A stretch of DNA of 64,000 nucleotides from Haematococcus lacustris (GCA_030144725.1 JASKMD010000026.1:8584100-8648099), one strand, 5' to 3'; shown: positions 1-9,906, counted from the first letter of the stretch. Notes: generated by a model from the sequence alone, not told the origin. Numbers and translations are program-made.

Positions 1-443
1 GAGGGGGTAGGGCAGGGCTGGGAGGGGGTGGGGCAGGGCTGGGCAGGGAGGGGAGGGGCAACGCAAGGTTGGGATGGGGTGGGGCAGGGCTGGGATGGGG
101 TGGGGCAGGGCTAGGCAGGGAGGGGAGGGGCAACGCAAGGTTGGGATGGGGTGGGGCAGGGCTGGGATGGGGTGGGGTAGGGCTGGGAGGGGGTGGGGCA
201 GGGCTGGGATGGGGTGGGGCAGGGCTGGGATGGGGTGGGGCAGGGCTGGGCTGGGAGGGGGTAGGGCAGGGCTGGGAGGGGGTGGGGCAGGGCTGGGCAG
301 GGAGGGGAGGGGCAACGCAAGGTTGGGATGGGGTGGGGCAGGGCTGGGATGGGGTGGGGCAGGGCTGGGAGGGGGTGGGGCAGGGCTGGGCAGGGAGGGG
401 AGGGGCAATGCAAGGCTGGGAGGGGGTGGGGCAAGGCTAGGAG
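1..443. repeat. G-rich minisatellite
   Basis: Imperfect tandem array built from GGGATGGGGTGGGGCAGGGCT-like and [31 protein letters not shown] blocks, almost free of T and C runs on the plus strand. The window starts inside it, so its left end is unknown. All long reading frames here (Gly/Trp-rich on plus, Pro-rich on minus) follow from the repeat and are not taken as genes. A related array lies at 61560-61910. Confidence 0.9.
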
Positions 444-540
444 GGGGTGGGGCAGGGCAAGGCAGGGAGGGGCAACGCAACTGATGCCACTGTTGCCGCC
501 ACTGCCGCTGTCGATGAGGTGAGGGCAACAAAGGGGGGGG

Positions 541-880
541 CTGCACCTGCTACTGCTGCTGTCCTTGCCCAGGTGACAGCAGCAGGAGGGGGGGGTGCAC
601 CTGTTGCTGCTGCTGTCCCTGCCCAGGTGAGGGCAGCAAAGGGGGGGGCTGCACCTTTTGCTGCTGCTGTCCCTGCCCAGGTGACAGCAGCAGGAGGGGG
701 GGCAGCACCTGCTGCTGCTGCTGTCCCTGCCCAGGTGAGGGCAGCAAAGGGGGGGGCTGCACCTGCTGCTGCTGCGGTCCTTGCCCAGGTGACAGCAGCA
801 GGAGGGGGGGGGTGCACCTGTTGCTGCTGCTGTCCCTGCTCAAGTGAGGGCAGCAGAGGTGGGGGGTGCACCTGTTGCTG
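541..880. repeat. 54-bp tandem repeat (about six units)
   Basis: The string CCCAGGTGA recurs with AGGTGA at 571, 625, 679, 733 and 787, plus a variant near 842, giving a 54-bp period. Units alternate between GTGACAGCAGCAGGAGGGG and GTGAGGGCAGCAAAGGGGG versions, with a CTGCTGCTGCTGTCC core. Because 54 is divisible by three, both strands stay open (172 aa on plus, Ala/Gly/Val-rich; 154 aa on minus). Each unit carries CAG|GTGA, a perfect splice-donor match. Whether any of it is translated cannot be told from the sequence. Confidence 0.85.
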
Positions 881-1041
881 TGCATGCTGTTCTGCCTCCA
901 CATCATTGTCAAGACTGTTTACATCATCACAATCTTCGTCACCACCTGTGTGCGTAGAAGCATGAGATCATGAGAATCAGTAGATCATGAGAATCATGTA
1001 GCAGTAGCATGTGCAGCTGGCATGCTTTTGATTGTTATTAC

Positions 1042-1379
1042 CAGGGAGACACTTCCTCTTTAGCCTTGGTGGTGCTCGTTTGACCGTGCCAGAGCTGAGA
1101 TCTATCTCCTGCTTTTGATCAGGTATCAACATGTGAATGGCAAACTCTATCACGACCTCTAATAACTTCCACATGCCAAGAAGCTGTATGACGAGCAATC
1201 TGACACTCCTACCTTGGGCTGGAGATTAGCCAACTTCAGCTTGTCAAGGACTTGCCGAAGGCCTTATAGTGCGTTGGTGACAGCTTTGGTGATGGTGGTG
1301 AAAAGCAGACCCAGGTCGTTCACGAAAGTAGGATGCATGGCTGCTCCTTTGTCAATGTCCGGACCAAACAAGGTCACAG
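1042..1379 (-). CDS. possible 3-exon gene fragment, unknown product
   Basis: Three coding-looking blocks on the minus strand join in phase. 1379-1311 reads VTLFGPDIDKGAAMHPTF then VNDLG. 1262-1213 reads LRQVLDKLKLANLQPK. 1156-1042 reads VVIEFAIHMLIPDQKQEI and continues, lysine-rich, to CLPG. Donors G|GTCTGC and AAG|GTAGGA and acceptors TATAAG and TTAGAG link them. The first intron would be only 48 nt, which is short. A further open stretch upstream (about 1600-1400, containing ALTLQNNKYISKASIR) could be an earlier exon. No family recognised. The block may be a decayed gene or transposon remnant; neither the start nor the end is established. Confidence 0.3.
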
Positions 1380-1853
1380 CTGCGGTACCCTGGGGAGGCG
1401 CTATAGCACACGCAATTCAATCGGCGAAACTTCTGAGAAAACTCCTTAATCGTGTTGCGTATCGACGCCTTGCTTATATACTTGTTGTTCTGCAGTGTCA
1501 ACGCGGTAACCTTTTGGGTCTCAACAGCGAGCACAGCGAGCACAGCGAGCACAGCAATGATGGTCATGTTTAGCTCTGTCATCCTGTCGCTGTACGGCCC
1601 ACAGATGGCGATTTCCAACGCGGGGTTCAACGCAGTGAGCGGTCACACGTTTGCCATCTGCTCTATTGAGGCGCATTGGTGCGGATGCCGCACATCCCAC
1701 ACTAAGCCGACGAAGTGGGTGCGGCAGAACGCCTCAGGAAGGGGTCGAAGCAATTTCTCCCTCCCACACGGTAGCAATTTCTCAACCCCGCGGAGAAATT
1801 CAACGGTGTGATCTATCTGGGGGGGTTGGTGGTTCAATGGGAGGGGTGACCGT

Positions 1854-2830
1854 ATATGGTCACCCCCGCCATATATTGGCTGCACCCCTGATAAAGTCCG
1901 ACCGGTCTTTCAGAGTTTTACAGCGATTTTTGTGCAGGTCGGTGCAGCTCATCAAAGCGAAGCTAGCGGGCTGCTCGGGATGATGTTCACCTGTGCCGGG
2001 GCGGGCGGGGGTGCTGAGAGATTAGGTCGCGTTGTGTTGGGAACAGCCCACTTAGTGGGGCTGTGATCAGAGAACAGCTATCGCGCTCAGCGGCCCAGCT
2101 TTTCAAATGTTTGAATTTTCGTCGGGCGCAGTACCCCCCCTGACATGTGTTCTAGTGCTAGTGCTAGTGCTGGTGACATGTTAAGAGTGGTGGTATGGCT
2201 TGTGGCCTGTCCCTGCACCCGAACAGCGTGCACCTCGTGTAACGTCAAATTCCCTTAAAATTGCACTTTTTCCTGCTGCCATAACTGTCCAACCAGGACG
2301 TCAAATGATGATTTGCCAGTTCAGCGCGGCTCCTTGTGTGGTCACCTGACGTGTCTGGAGAACAGAAACGCGTTGTCTTGATGTGTGGGCCGTTTCATGT
2401 GGGGGGTGAACACTCATATCAGCTCAGTTTATGCATCTTTTTGACTGATTCTAGCTGCGTTTGGCTGCAAAAGAAACACAAACACCGATGTGGAGACCAC
2501 CTTGACATTGCTGTCACATGTGGACTGAACCCGTGTTGAAGAGTGCGATTTAAAGCGCTGTTGCATGTTGTTTTAAAATATAGTTTTGGATGCGCCGTTC
2601 ACGCCGCGCTGGGTCCAAGCTGCCTACAGCAGTTGCTATCAGTGTCCGCGTGGCGCCAGAACACGTCGCGTGTTGGGGGCCAGCCACCCGGCAAACCGCT
2701 GGGGCTGGCCGCACTCTAGTCAGACCAATTCCTGCTCATCGCGCCAATCGGCGGCCTCATCCGTGCAAAAATGAGTTAGATGTGATGTCTTGAGCCAGGG
2801 GGGTGCAGCCAATGGCGGGGGTGACCATAT
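1854..2830. mobile_element. MITE-like inverted-repeat unit
   Basis: Arms at 1854-1890 and 2796-2830 are reverse complements over about 35 bp. Both read ATATGGTCACCCCCGCCAT...GGCTGCACCCC..TG from the outside in, differing by an ATAT indel and C-run length. About 0.9 kb of unrecognised sequence lies between them. No clear target-site duplication was found, so the exact termini are uncertain. The left arm also forms a local palindrome (GGGGTGACC-GTATAT-GGTCACCCC, 1843-1866). No transposase is visible inside. Confidence 0.5.
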
Positions 2831-2859
2831 TATATCACAGGCCACCAAAGTATGAACCA

Positions 2860-3090
2860 ATTGCTACGACGTATCACCGCCTACAATGTGACAACACGGA
2901 ATACACTCAACTGAACTGTGCGTTGCAAAAGATAGATAGTGTTGCGACGCTAGCAACATCGGCAGAATAGGGCATTTTCTATCTACCGTACTATCTCTTT
3001 TGATTCGCGAGGCCCCGAAAAATAAAATTAAATACTCTTTCCCGACCCAAAAAAAAGATGTAATGGATAATCGGCGGGCCGAGTACATTA
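2860..3090. other. AT-rich island, no gene seen
   Basis: This stretch is markedly more AT-rich than its surroundings. It contains a diverged copy (about 2986-3008) of the CCGTACTCTC..GATTCCC motif found at 8035-8057 and inverted at 8869-8891. No convincing reading frame. Confidence 0.4.
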
Positions 3091-3194
3091 TGCGAAAGTA
3101 ATGGACGAGTCCGAGACGAGGCGGACATATACACCGAGGCGCAGCCGAGGTGTATATGGCCGCGGAGACGAGGACGAGTCCATTAGATTCGCGT
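3090..3194. repeat. long imperfect hairpin
   Basis: The left arm (GCGAAAGTAATGGACGAGTC...GGACATATACACC) pairs with the right arm (GGTGTATATGGCC...GACGAGTCCATTAGATTCGC) around a GAGGCGCAGCCGA centre near 3140. The outer parts match over about 21 positions with few mismatches and the inner ACATATACACC / GGTGTATATGG part is nearly perfect. It could be a transposon terminus, a foldback element or a structured RNA. Confidence 0.6.
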
Positions 3195-3234
3195 AATGAG
3201 CGAGGTAGAGGCGATTATCTAGTATATCTGAGGT

Positions 3235-3333
3235 CCGCGGCCCGTCAAATATACAAAAGCGTACCCCGCGGCCCGTCAATTATACAAAAGCGTACCCCGC
3301 GGCCCGGCAATTATACAAAAGCGCGGTCAACGG
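3235..3333. repeat. 31-bp tandem repeat, three units
   Basis: CGCGGCCCGTCAAATATACAAAAGCGTACC repeats with CCCGTCAA/CCCGGCAA at 3241, 3272 and 3303, a 31-bp period. It lies immediately right of the hairpin at 3090-3194 and is probably part of the same mobile or foldback unit. Confidence 0.75.
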
Positions 3334-3449
3334 CGGGTCAATTATGTTGAGTTTTATACGTCCAAACGGCTTAGCGGCCAATGCGATACGCTTGCCTTGC
3401 TCATCCCGAGCTAACCAAGCATGCCCGGAGCCCAAAGCTCGGTGTTGAC

Positions 3450-3491
3450 ATGCCAGCCTGGCATATATAAACATACATGCCAGCGTGGCAT
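3450..3491. promoter_or_regulatory. TATA-like box flanked by two palindromes
   Basis: ATGCCAGCCTGGCAT (3450-3464) and ATGCCAGCGTGGCAT (3477-3491) are 27 bp apart and flank TATATAAA (3464-3471). Paired dyads around a TATA box look like a promoter with a dimeric-factor site. No gene starts nearby in either direction that I can support, so this could be a relic promoter of a mobile element. Confidence 0.35.
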
Positions 3492-3499
3492 CATCTCTA

Positions 3500-5060
3500 A
3501 GCTAAGCTTCCGCGCTTAGTCGCATTGGTGAGGTGCTATCGCGCAAGTCGCGGAACCGATCGTTTGACTTGCGGCTTGCAACTTGCAACGTGCAAGCCAT
3601 ACTTGCAAGTTTCGGAAAGCTGCAGAGTACGCATAGCTAGCTGTCGGAGAGGTCTATATGGCTAGAGTGCAACTAAGGTCGGTAGAATAGTGGCTCCGTC
3701 CACCCCCGAGTTATGGAGAATTATTTGATCCTGTATTTTGCATACACCTCAGATATTGTTTATTTCTTCCCGATGCAAACAATGCTGCAAAACACAGTTC
3801 TGAGGATGTGGGTGTGCTTATAAATATTGTAGGCTGCCATTCAGGTGTTCCCAACTGTTTAAAAATGACAGGAAACCGACCCTTGGCAGTAGGACGGCTG
3901 TAACTCTGCACTCACTGCGCCAAATATTATGCTATATGATTCACAATGTAGCCAACCCGGCCAGCTACCTTTCGACCATCCAGAATAGTTTTACACTCAG
4001 TAGGTCGTGCACAGCAAAGCATCAAAGTTGGTGATTTAAATTCGAGCCGTTGCGGAGCATGCAGTCATCGCTACGACCGCCCGCGTCGCTGAGGCTGCTC
4101 TACGCGAGCGTGCGCGTCGACAGCAGCAGTCGGATCGGAGAGCGGTTGCGGGAATGTGACACTGAGCCCACCTCCTCCCCATACCTGGAGGGCAATGCCA
4201 CAGCTCAACCATTGGGACTTACAGCATGCTACTTACTAGGTTAAGCTCCTCTCAGACATTGTTACAAACGCTCATACTCAGATAAGCCAAACGCCCACTT
4301 TGGTCTGTGACCCTCAACTCCCTTAGCCGATCTCAAGGCCAGAGCCATGCAGTCAGTAACACAGCTCCACACCATGACCGAGTTTTGACTCGGCTCCTCT
4401 CAGAGTTACACTCCCCTACATGCCATCCACCTGCGTGCAAAGTTTCATAGCTCAACTGCCACCCCACAGCCCCGTGGCCCTGATTCTGCTTGGAAAACAT
4501 GATGTCACCTTGAAGATGTCAAACTGATAGAGGCCTGGGTTGTTTAATGTGCGATTTGTTTCAATAGATGCGCCAATGGGTTAAGAACAAACATTACGTA
4601 TCGCTTTTTCTATGGGTGCAGCTGGTGCAACACGGTGGAGGACACAGTGGAGGAGGGGGGGGTGTAAGCCGGTGATATCTTAGTGTGCGCCGACCCAGAT
4701 GGTGTATTTGGCGAAAACGAATACGCCCAGATGTTTCAATCACCCCGTCAAGGTGCCCTGCACGCCCGGCAGACATCGCGTTGGGTGTCAGCCGGACATT
4801 CCATTTGTGCACAACCAGCTCACTACGCTAGGTAGATGGGGCCTCAGCGATGTGGCTCACCGTGCCAAGGAGACCCGTCTCGCCGATGTGATTTGTTCGC
4901 GGGCACATCTGGCAGTACACGAGCAAAGACTCCAATGGCTAGCGCTGATGGTCAGATTACGCGGAATAAGTTACGGCTGCCAATGTGACAAACGCTATCG
5001 AAAATAGTGCAGTATTGATAGAGTACTTGCATGAACATTACCAACCCCATGTTGGGAACG
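3500..5060. other. unassigned; one weak 102-codon ORF
   Basis: No recognised gene. An ORF on plus at 4699-5007 (102 codons) begins MVYLAKTNTPRCFNHPVK and has a fairly balanced composition, but shows no motif I know and no splice context. It could be a transposon fragment. The remaining sequence shows no repeats or clear signals. Confidence 0.3.
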
Positions 5061-5067
5061 CCTGAGG

Positions 5068-5955
5068 GCGCGTTTCCAATGCACGGAGAGAAAGAGAAAA
5101 GAGATCGGAGAGAGAAAGAGAAAAAGAGAGAAAGAGAAAGAGAAAAAGAGATCGCCGCCAGCCCATGTCCCTCTAACTGCCGCCAACGGTCCGGATCTCT
5201 TTTCTCCCGTTTCCAATGCGCGGAGATAGAGACGAATAACTCTTTTCTCCCGTTTCCAATGCGCGGAGATAGAGACGAATAACTCTTTTCTCCCGTTTCC
5301 AATGCGCGGAGATAGAGACGAATAACTCTTTTCTCCCGTTTCCAATGCGCGGAGATAGAGACGAATAACTTTGTGCACTTGCGCCTGCGATGCTTGACCC
5401 CATCATACCTGCCACCATCCCAGCTAACGGGACAATTGCGTCCTTGTTCCCATACCATATGAAAAGATCGCCCCCAGAGCTACAGCCAACCCCCAAAGCT
5501 ACAGCCGACCAGCCATGGCATGCTCCAAGCACATTTACATCATAGTGAAACACCAGCCGAGCACTGTAGCTCTGCGTGTAGCTTTGGTTCGCGGGAAGGC
5601 TGCGTGTGTGCATTGGTTCGAACATTGGGGTCGCGGTTGCTTCGCCTTCCATCGCGACTGCGGAGCGAGACCTGGCGGTCGTGTTAAACATTTGTTAAAC
5701 ATTCTCCCTTTGTTTAACTTGTTAAACTTGTTTAACAAACCGGGTCATGCTGCCTCTACTTCCGCTGTAACCGCTGCTGCTGCTGCTATCCATGTTGCTG
5801 GGCAGCTCGTGTGTAGATCAATGAAGGCGTAGGCGGCGGCTGGAAAGTGGACTTCCATGCATCTCTTTTCTCTTTTCTCCGTCCATTGGAAACGCGTTTG
5901 AATTCATGCACATGGGCGATCTCTTTTCACTTTTCTCCGTCCATTGGAAACGCGC
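5068..5955. mobile_element. inverted-repeat unit, CGCGTTTCCAATG family
   Basis: The left end GCGCGTTTCCAATGCACGGAGA (5068-5089, then GA-rich to 5107) is the reverse complement of the right end 5917-5955. A second right-end-like copy lies at 5861-5896. A CTGA tetranucleotide sits outside both ends and could be a target duplication, but the boundaries are uncertain. Inside is a 43-bp tandem array (5197-5370). No transposase coding is visible, so a non-autonomous element is the best reading. Confidence 0.5.
5197..5370. repeat. 43-bp tandem repeat, four units
   Basis: CTCTTTTCTCCCGTTTCCAA starts units at 5197, 5240, 5283 and 5326. Each unit carries the same CCGTTTCCAATGCGCGGAGA core as the flanking inverted repeats, so the array probably arose by amplification of the element's terminal motif. 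The minus-strand frames reading SAHWKREKR are repeat artefacts. Confidence 0.85.
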
Positions 5956-6117
5956 TCTGACTGCCATACCTTGCATACCATGTCAATCCTCCATAGTTCT
6001 AGCACTTCTTGGACATGTCACCATGTCAAGCTACCCAGTCACCCAGTCAAGGCCAGTATGCAAGGGTAGTGTCACCGTGCACCAAATCACCAAATCTTGA
6101 CTTTGCACTAGATAGGG

Positions 6118-6235
6118 CACTGAACCTCCCCCATGAAGTCATGGTGCTCCTGTGGTTGCTTGCAGTGCCGGCATATCTCTGCATCCTCCTCTGAACACTC
6201 AAACTTTCGTGCCCTTGCAGTCACCCATGCCGCAG
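6118..6235 (-). pseudogene. Cys-rich motif fragment, copy 1 (transposon-like)
   Basis: The minus strand reads AKAAAWVTARARKFECSEED followed by AEICRHCKQPQEHHDFMGEV. A second copy at 8300-8412 is clearly homologous at protein level. The C-x2-C...H arrangement after an aromatic segment resembles BED-type zinc fingers of hAT transposases, but it is too short to prove this. Towards the N-terminal side are Ala/Gly/Val repeats of about 13 residues (GVAGRTRSAA). Probably a remnant of a dispersed element. Confidence 0.4.
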
Positions 6236-6394
6236 CTTTGGCCAAGGCGAAGACCCCAACAGCTGACTCGGTGCGGCCAGCCACCCCGGCTGCTGACCTG
6301 GTGCGGCCAGCCACACCGGCTGCTGCCCTAGCCTGGCCAGCCACCCCAACAGCTGACTTCTTGCAGCCAGCCACCCCGGCTGCTAACTTGCTAA

Positions 6395-6718
6395 CTACCC
6401 ACTCCTCGTTGTGGCACTGCCATCTTCGCTGTTGCTGTTGTCGCCGCTGCTGTTGCTGGCGCTGCTAGTGTCAGCACTGCTGCTGTTGGCGCTGCTGCTA
6501 GTGTTGCACACCAAGCATGCCTGCTTGCGTGTGGGGGTGGGTGTGGCTTGTGCTGCTGGTGGCTTAGGCTTGTTCCTAGAGCCCAATGGCCTGCCACGTT
6601 TGCGAATGGTTGGACCATCTGCCGTTGCTGCAGCTGGCTTGACTGAAGGCTTGGCTGTTGGCATCGCTCTTGTGATGGCAGACCACTGCTGAGCTGCCAT
6701 CATCAGCTCAACGGCTGT
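6395..6718 (-). CDS. AT-hook-containing ORF, transposon-derived?
   Basis: The ORF begins near MTAVELMMAAQQWSAITRAM, contains a classical AT-hook (RKRGRPLGSRNKPKP, minor-groove DNA binding), a short Cys pair (ACLVCN), and then a Ser/Asn/Asp-rich tail to a stop near 6395. Upstream on the same strand (about 6960-6725) is another open stretch containing CVAVDSSSGCKRNLVVIIVD that may be an earlier exon. It sits directly upstream of the ARKFEC motif fragment, so both may belong to one decayed mobile element. Function unknown. Confidence 0.35.
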   Translation of the reverse strand, partial: TAVELMMAAQQWSAITRAMPTAKPSVKPAAATADGPTIRKRGRPLGSRNKPKPPAAQATPTPTRKQACLVCNTSSSANSSSADTSSASNSSGDNSNSEDGSATTRSG

Positions 6719-6729
6719 CATGGACTGAA

Positions 6730-7990
6730 CATCGACTGCTGGTCAACCTGGCGCCTATTTTCAGCTGCGTCGTTGGCACTGATGCCACGGACCACAAAGC
6801 GGTCGACAATAATAACAACAAGGTTCCGTTTGCAACCTGAACTACTGTCGACAGCAACACAGCGCATCTCCCTAAAACAGTCAATGCATGGAGTCCATTG
6901 CGTTTCGCTGCGTCCATGTGACGTATGGGTGAGGCATAGGTTGGGTCAAAAAGCGTCCAACCAGTGCAGGTCAGATCCAGTTGTGGCTCGTGGCTCAAAG
7001 TGGGCGAAGGACACCCCCTCGAAGTTGTAGATGCGCTCCCGCATGCCGGGGGGGGTTGTAGCACTGCACGGTGAATAGGACGAATAGTTGAGCTGGCAAG
7101 CAGGTGAATATGCAGACAAATAGAAGGGCATATAAGCAGGCGACGATGTGGGTAGGTGATGAAGTGGGTATGTGAGTAAAGAGTTGGGCATGATGAATGG
7201 CAGGCATACGAGTGGAGGGTCAGGCCAATGGAGAGACAGGTGGCCAAGTGATGCCCCAAGCAGGACAAAAGCAGACGGGAGCTGTGCCGTATACCAGAAG
7301 GCCGTCTGCTCAAGACAGGCTCTGTACAGGCCACCTCCCCTCATCAGCAAATGCACCAGCATTAGGCAACAAGTCGGTAGGCAATTGAAGCTATTACTGC
7401 AAGGCTAGGCATGCAAGGCTCCTCCTCCTTGCTTTAATGCGCTTGCAGTGGCATGCCTTGATGGGCAAAGGTTGGCAAGCCCGGCTGGCACTCCCTCAGC
7501 AATGCTAGTCATGGTGTGGCCAAGCTCGGTGCAACATTGAAGTTGGCTACCAATGGTGTCGACCACGGAGTCCCTTACTATTGTTGACTTGACATGCGCA
7601 CACACGCGTACACACGCATACAAAGCATCCTGCCATCCTCCCTTGTGTCCATGCAGACGTACAATGATGACAACCCTATCAGCTAGCACAAATTAGGCGT
7701 CACACACACACACACACACGCACCGATGCTCTAGTAGGGCGTCCCAACTTATGGCGCTGAACCAGGGGTGCTCCTTCACCTCCCTTAGCCCCAGGGGGCC
7801 AGCGCCCAAGCGTTCACTGTGCAGTGCAGTCATGCATTATAAGTACATAGTCAAACATGTGTCACCCATGGCAGCAACCTGATCCATTGTGGAACACATG
7901 CACGGCAACAATGGTTGTATGCGGCATAGGCTTAGGATAAAGGGATGTGGGAGTTGCCTTGCGCAATTGTAAGTACGTATAGTATATTGT
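6730..7990. other. unassigned; short CA repeat
   Basis: No gene supported beyond the possible exon noted for the AT-hook ORF. A (CA)n tract lies at about 7701-7720. Reading frames in 6946-7362 on the minus strand are unsupported by any motif. Confidence 0.3.
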
Positions 7991-8034
7991 TACGGGAAAA
8001 TGACGGTCGAGACCTGGCCGAGACTGTTATTTGA

Positions 8035-8891
8035 CCGTACTCTCTCGATCGATTCCCGAAGCCTCGGAAACTATAATAAAATTTTATTCCCGAGCCATAT
8101 TTTTATTTGTTTCAAGTTCCCCGATGGCCAAAGTACGTCCAAAGGTCTTTTTGAGAACGTCTTTGTGCATAGTATAATCAAGTATCCCACCCCATTAATC
8201 TCGCATCAAAATCATATGATCGACATTAGTCAACTCTTGGTCGTGTTCTCTCTTCTAGTGGCCTTATCACCTGACCACGTCACATGGGCCACTAAACCTC
8301 GCTCATGAAGTAGTGGCCCTCTGGCTGCTGCTGGCAGTGGCGGCATATCTCATCATCTGCCTCGAAGCATTCAAACTTGCGTGCTCCAACAGCCACCCAT
8401 GCTATCGCTTTGGCGCAGGCACCCCGCCTTGGCCGCCTTGTGATGCCTCCCCCCTCCACATGGTTGTTAGCCTGGTTGCCACCCTTGTCTGTCTGGTGAC
8501 CCCAGCCTTTGCCCTAGCCTGGCCCACCTCCCTCGACCTTGCCTAGGGCAAAGCAGCCACCCTGCTTGCCGCCCTAGCCTGGCCCACCGCCCTAGCCTTT
8601 GCCCCATTCTGGCTTGCCTCCCCCTTGCCAGATGGGCTGAATCTTAGCAGGTTGCAACCAGTCTCATGCGCCTTGCCGATGCATGCGAGAGCAAGAGGTG
8701 TGTTAGGCAGGGTGATCGGCAGGGTTGCGTCCAGGAGAAGGCCCAAAGTTAGAGATCTATCAGTTAGTCGCTTCTTTACCACGGCCGCTTCCTACTTCCC
8801 GAATGACCAAATAAATACATTGTTTACTCTTTCCCGGTTTCCCAAACGACAATAAACGATTCGGGATAGGGAATCGATCGGGAGAGTACGG
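8035..8891. repeat. inverted pair of CCGTACTCTC..CGATTCCC motif
   Basis: CCGTACTCTC(T/C)CGATCGATTCCC occurs at 8035-8057 on plus and at 8869-8891 on minus, 22 of 23 bases identical, each embedded in an AT-rich island. A third, more diverged copy is at about 2986-3008. The pair brackets the second ARKFEC fragment, suggesting the ends or subterminal parts of a single element about 0.9-1 kb long. Confidence 0.5.
8300..8412 (-). pseudogene. Cys-rich motif fragment, copy 2
   Basis: The minus strand reads AKAIAWVAVGARKFECFEAD then DEICRHCQQQPEGHYFMSEV and a stop. It aligns without gaps to the copy at 6118-6235, and identical residues include AWV, ARKFEC, EICRHC, FM and EV. Protein-level conservation with many silent differences suggests the motif was coding in the source element. 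No complete ORF is present here. Confidence 0.4.
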
Positions 8892-9204
8892 TATATAAAT
8901 ATGATTTCCTTGAAACGGTAAGGGATGGGGAGGTTTCGCATTTTTTCATTGTCATAAATCAAACTCCCATACGGTTCTTGGGTTGGCAACATAGGAGTTG
9001 ATGGAGCTACGGGTCATTGCAGTGGGATGATAGCGTTACGTTTTGTTTTTCAGGTATTTGGCACCAGCCAGGCAAGTCCCTTATCTAGTGTAACAGTGTT
9101 CCCCGAAGGCGAAACTCGATAGTGGCTGCAGGGGCACGTTATGATATGCTATGCTCAAACTCACATGCAAAGGTGCTGGTCTGCTGCTACATGTCCGTCG
9201 GGAG

Positions 9205-9813
9205 CAGTGCTGGGCGATTGGATAATAATGTAATAAGTCGGTAATGATCCAGCGCAAAAAACGGTAACAAGTCGGAAATGTCGTCCTCAAAATGAGTGAA
9301 CTTCATCACATCGGTAATAGCTCCACCGCCCGCTCCACATAGCATCCCAACGTTCTGTAACGACAAGTGCCGATGACGAAGGCGTTGAGGTCAATAATCG
9401 CAGCATGTACGTATTCGCAGCATGTTAAGCTTCACCCTCAAGACGTTCCCCTACAAAGAGGCCATTGATTACTACATGGCTGGGGCATCTGCCAGGGGCC
9501 GATACCTAGGGCACAGGGGCTAGGGCTACAGCCCAGCCTGTTGCATGCTGACCCATTAGGGCACAGGGGCTAGGGCTACAGCCCAGCCTGTTGCATGCTG
9601 ACCCACTAGGGCAAGGGTGTGGGGCTACAGGCCAGCCTGTTGCATGCTGACCCACTAGGGCTGGGGTGTGGTGCTCTTGCGATTTTTGCAATGTAAATCA
9701 AATAAGCAATTAACTATTGACTTATTAACTACATATATTAAAAGTAATAAAAACCCTGTTTTGATGTCCTTATTACTCTGAGTAATACGTCTTTGGCGAA
9801 TCGCCCAGCACTG
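9205..9813. mobile_element. non-autonomous hAT-type element (MITE)
   Basis: The 609-bp unit starts CAGTGCTGGGCGATTGG (9205) and ends with the inverted copy TCGCCCAGCACTG (to 9813). It is flanked on both sides by the identical 8-mer GTCGGGAG (9197-9204 and 9814-9821). Eight-bp target duplications and CAGTG-starting inverted repeats are hallmarks of hAT transposons. The interior is AT-rich at both ends and carries a 50-bp tandem array. There is no transposase ORF, so it would need a transposase in trans. It lies 94 bp beyond the stop codon of the PP2C-kinase gene. Confidence 0.88.
9507..9660. repeat. 50-bp tandem repeat inside the hAT element
   Basis: TAGGGCACAGGGGCTAGGGC units start at 9507, 9557, 9607 and (partial, 49-bp step) 9656. 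Each unit contains CAGCCTGTTGCATGCTGACC. Internal satellites of this type are common in MITEs. The short minus-strand frame over it is a repeat artefact. Confidence 0.85.
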
Positions 9814-9906
9814 GTCGGGAGAGTTTTGACATTTCGGACATCACTGCACTTGGTGTGTATATGGTATGTATAACAAGGTCAATGAACAGTTAGAACGGCG
9901 TAAGAG

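Noticed and set aside
4952..5691. Minus-strand ORFs of 168 and 172 aa with RLYLRALETGEK repeats
   Set aside because: Pure translation of the 43-bp tandem repeat in several frames.
6708..7362. 208- and 138-aa minus-strand ORFs rich in His/Leu/Pro
   Set aside because: Composition resembles translated noncoding DNA; no recognisable domain apart from a short possible exon mentioned with the AT-hook ORF.
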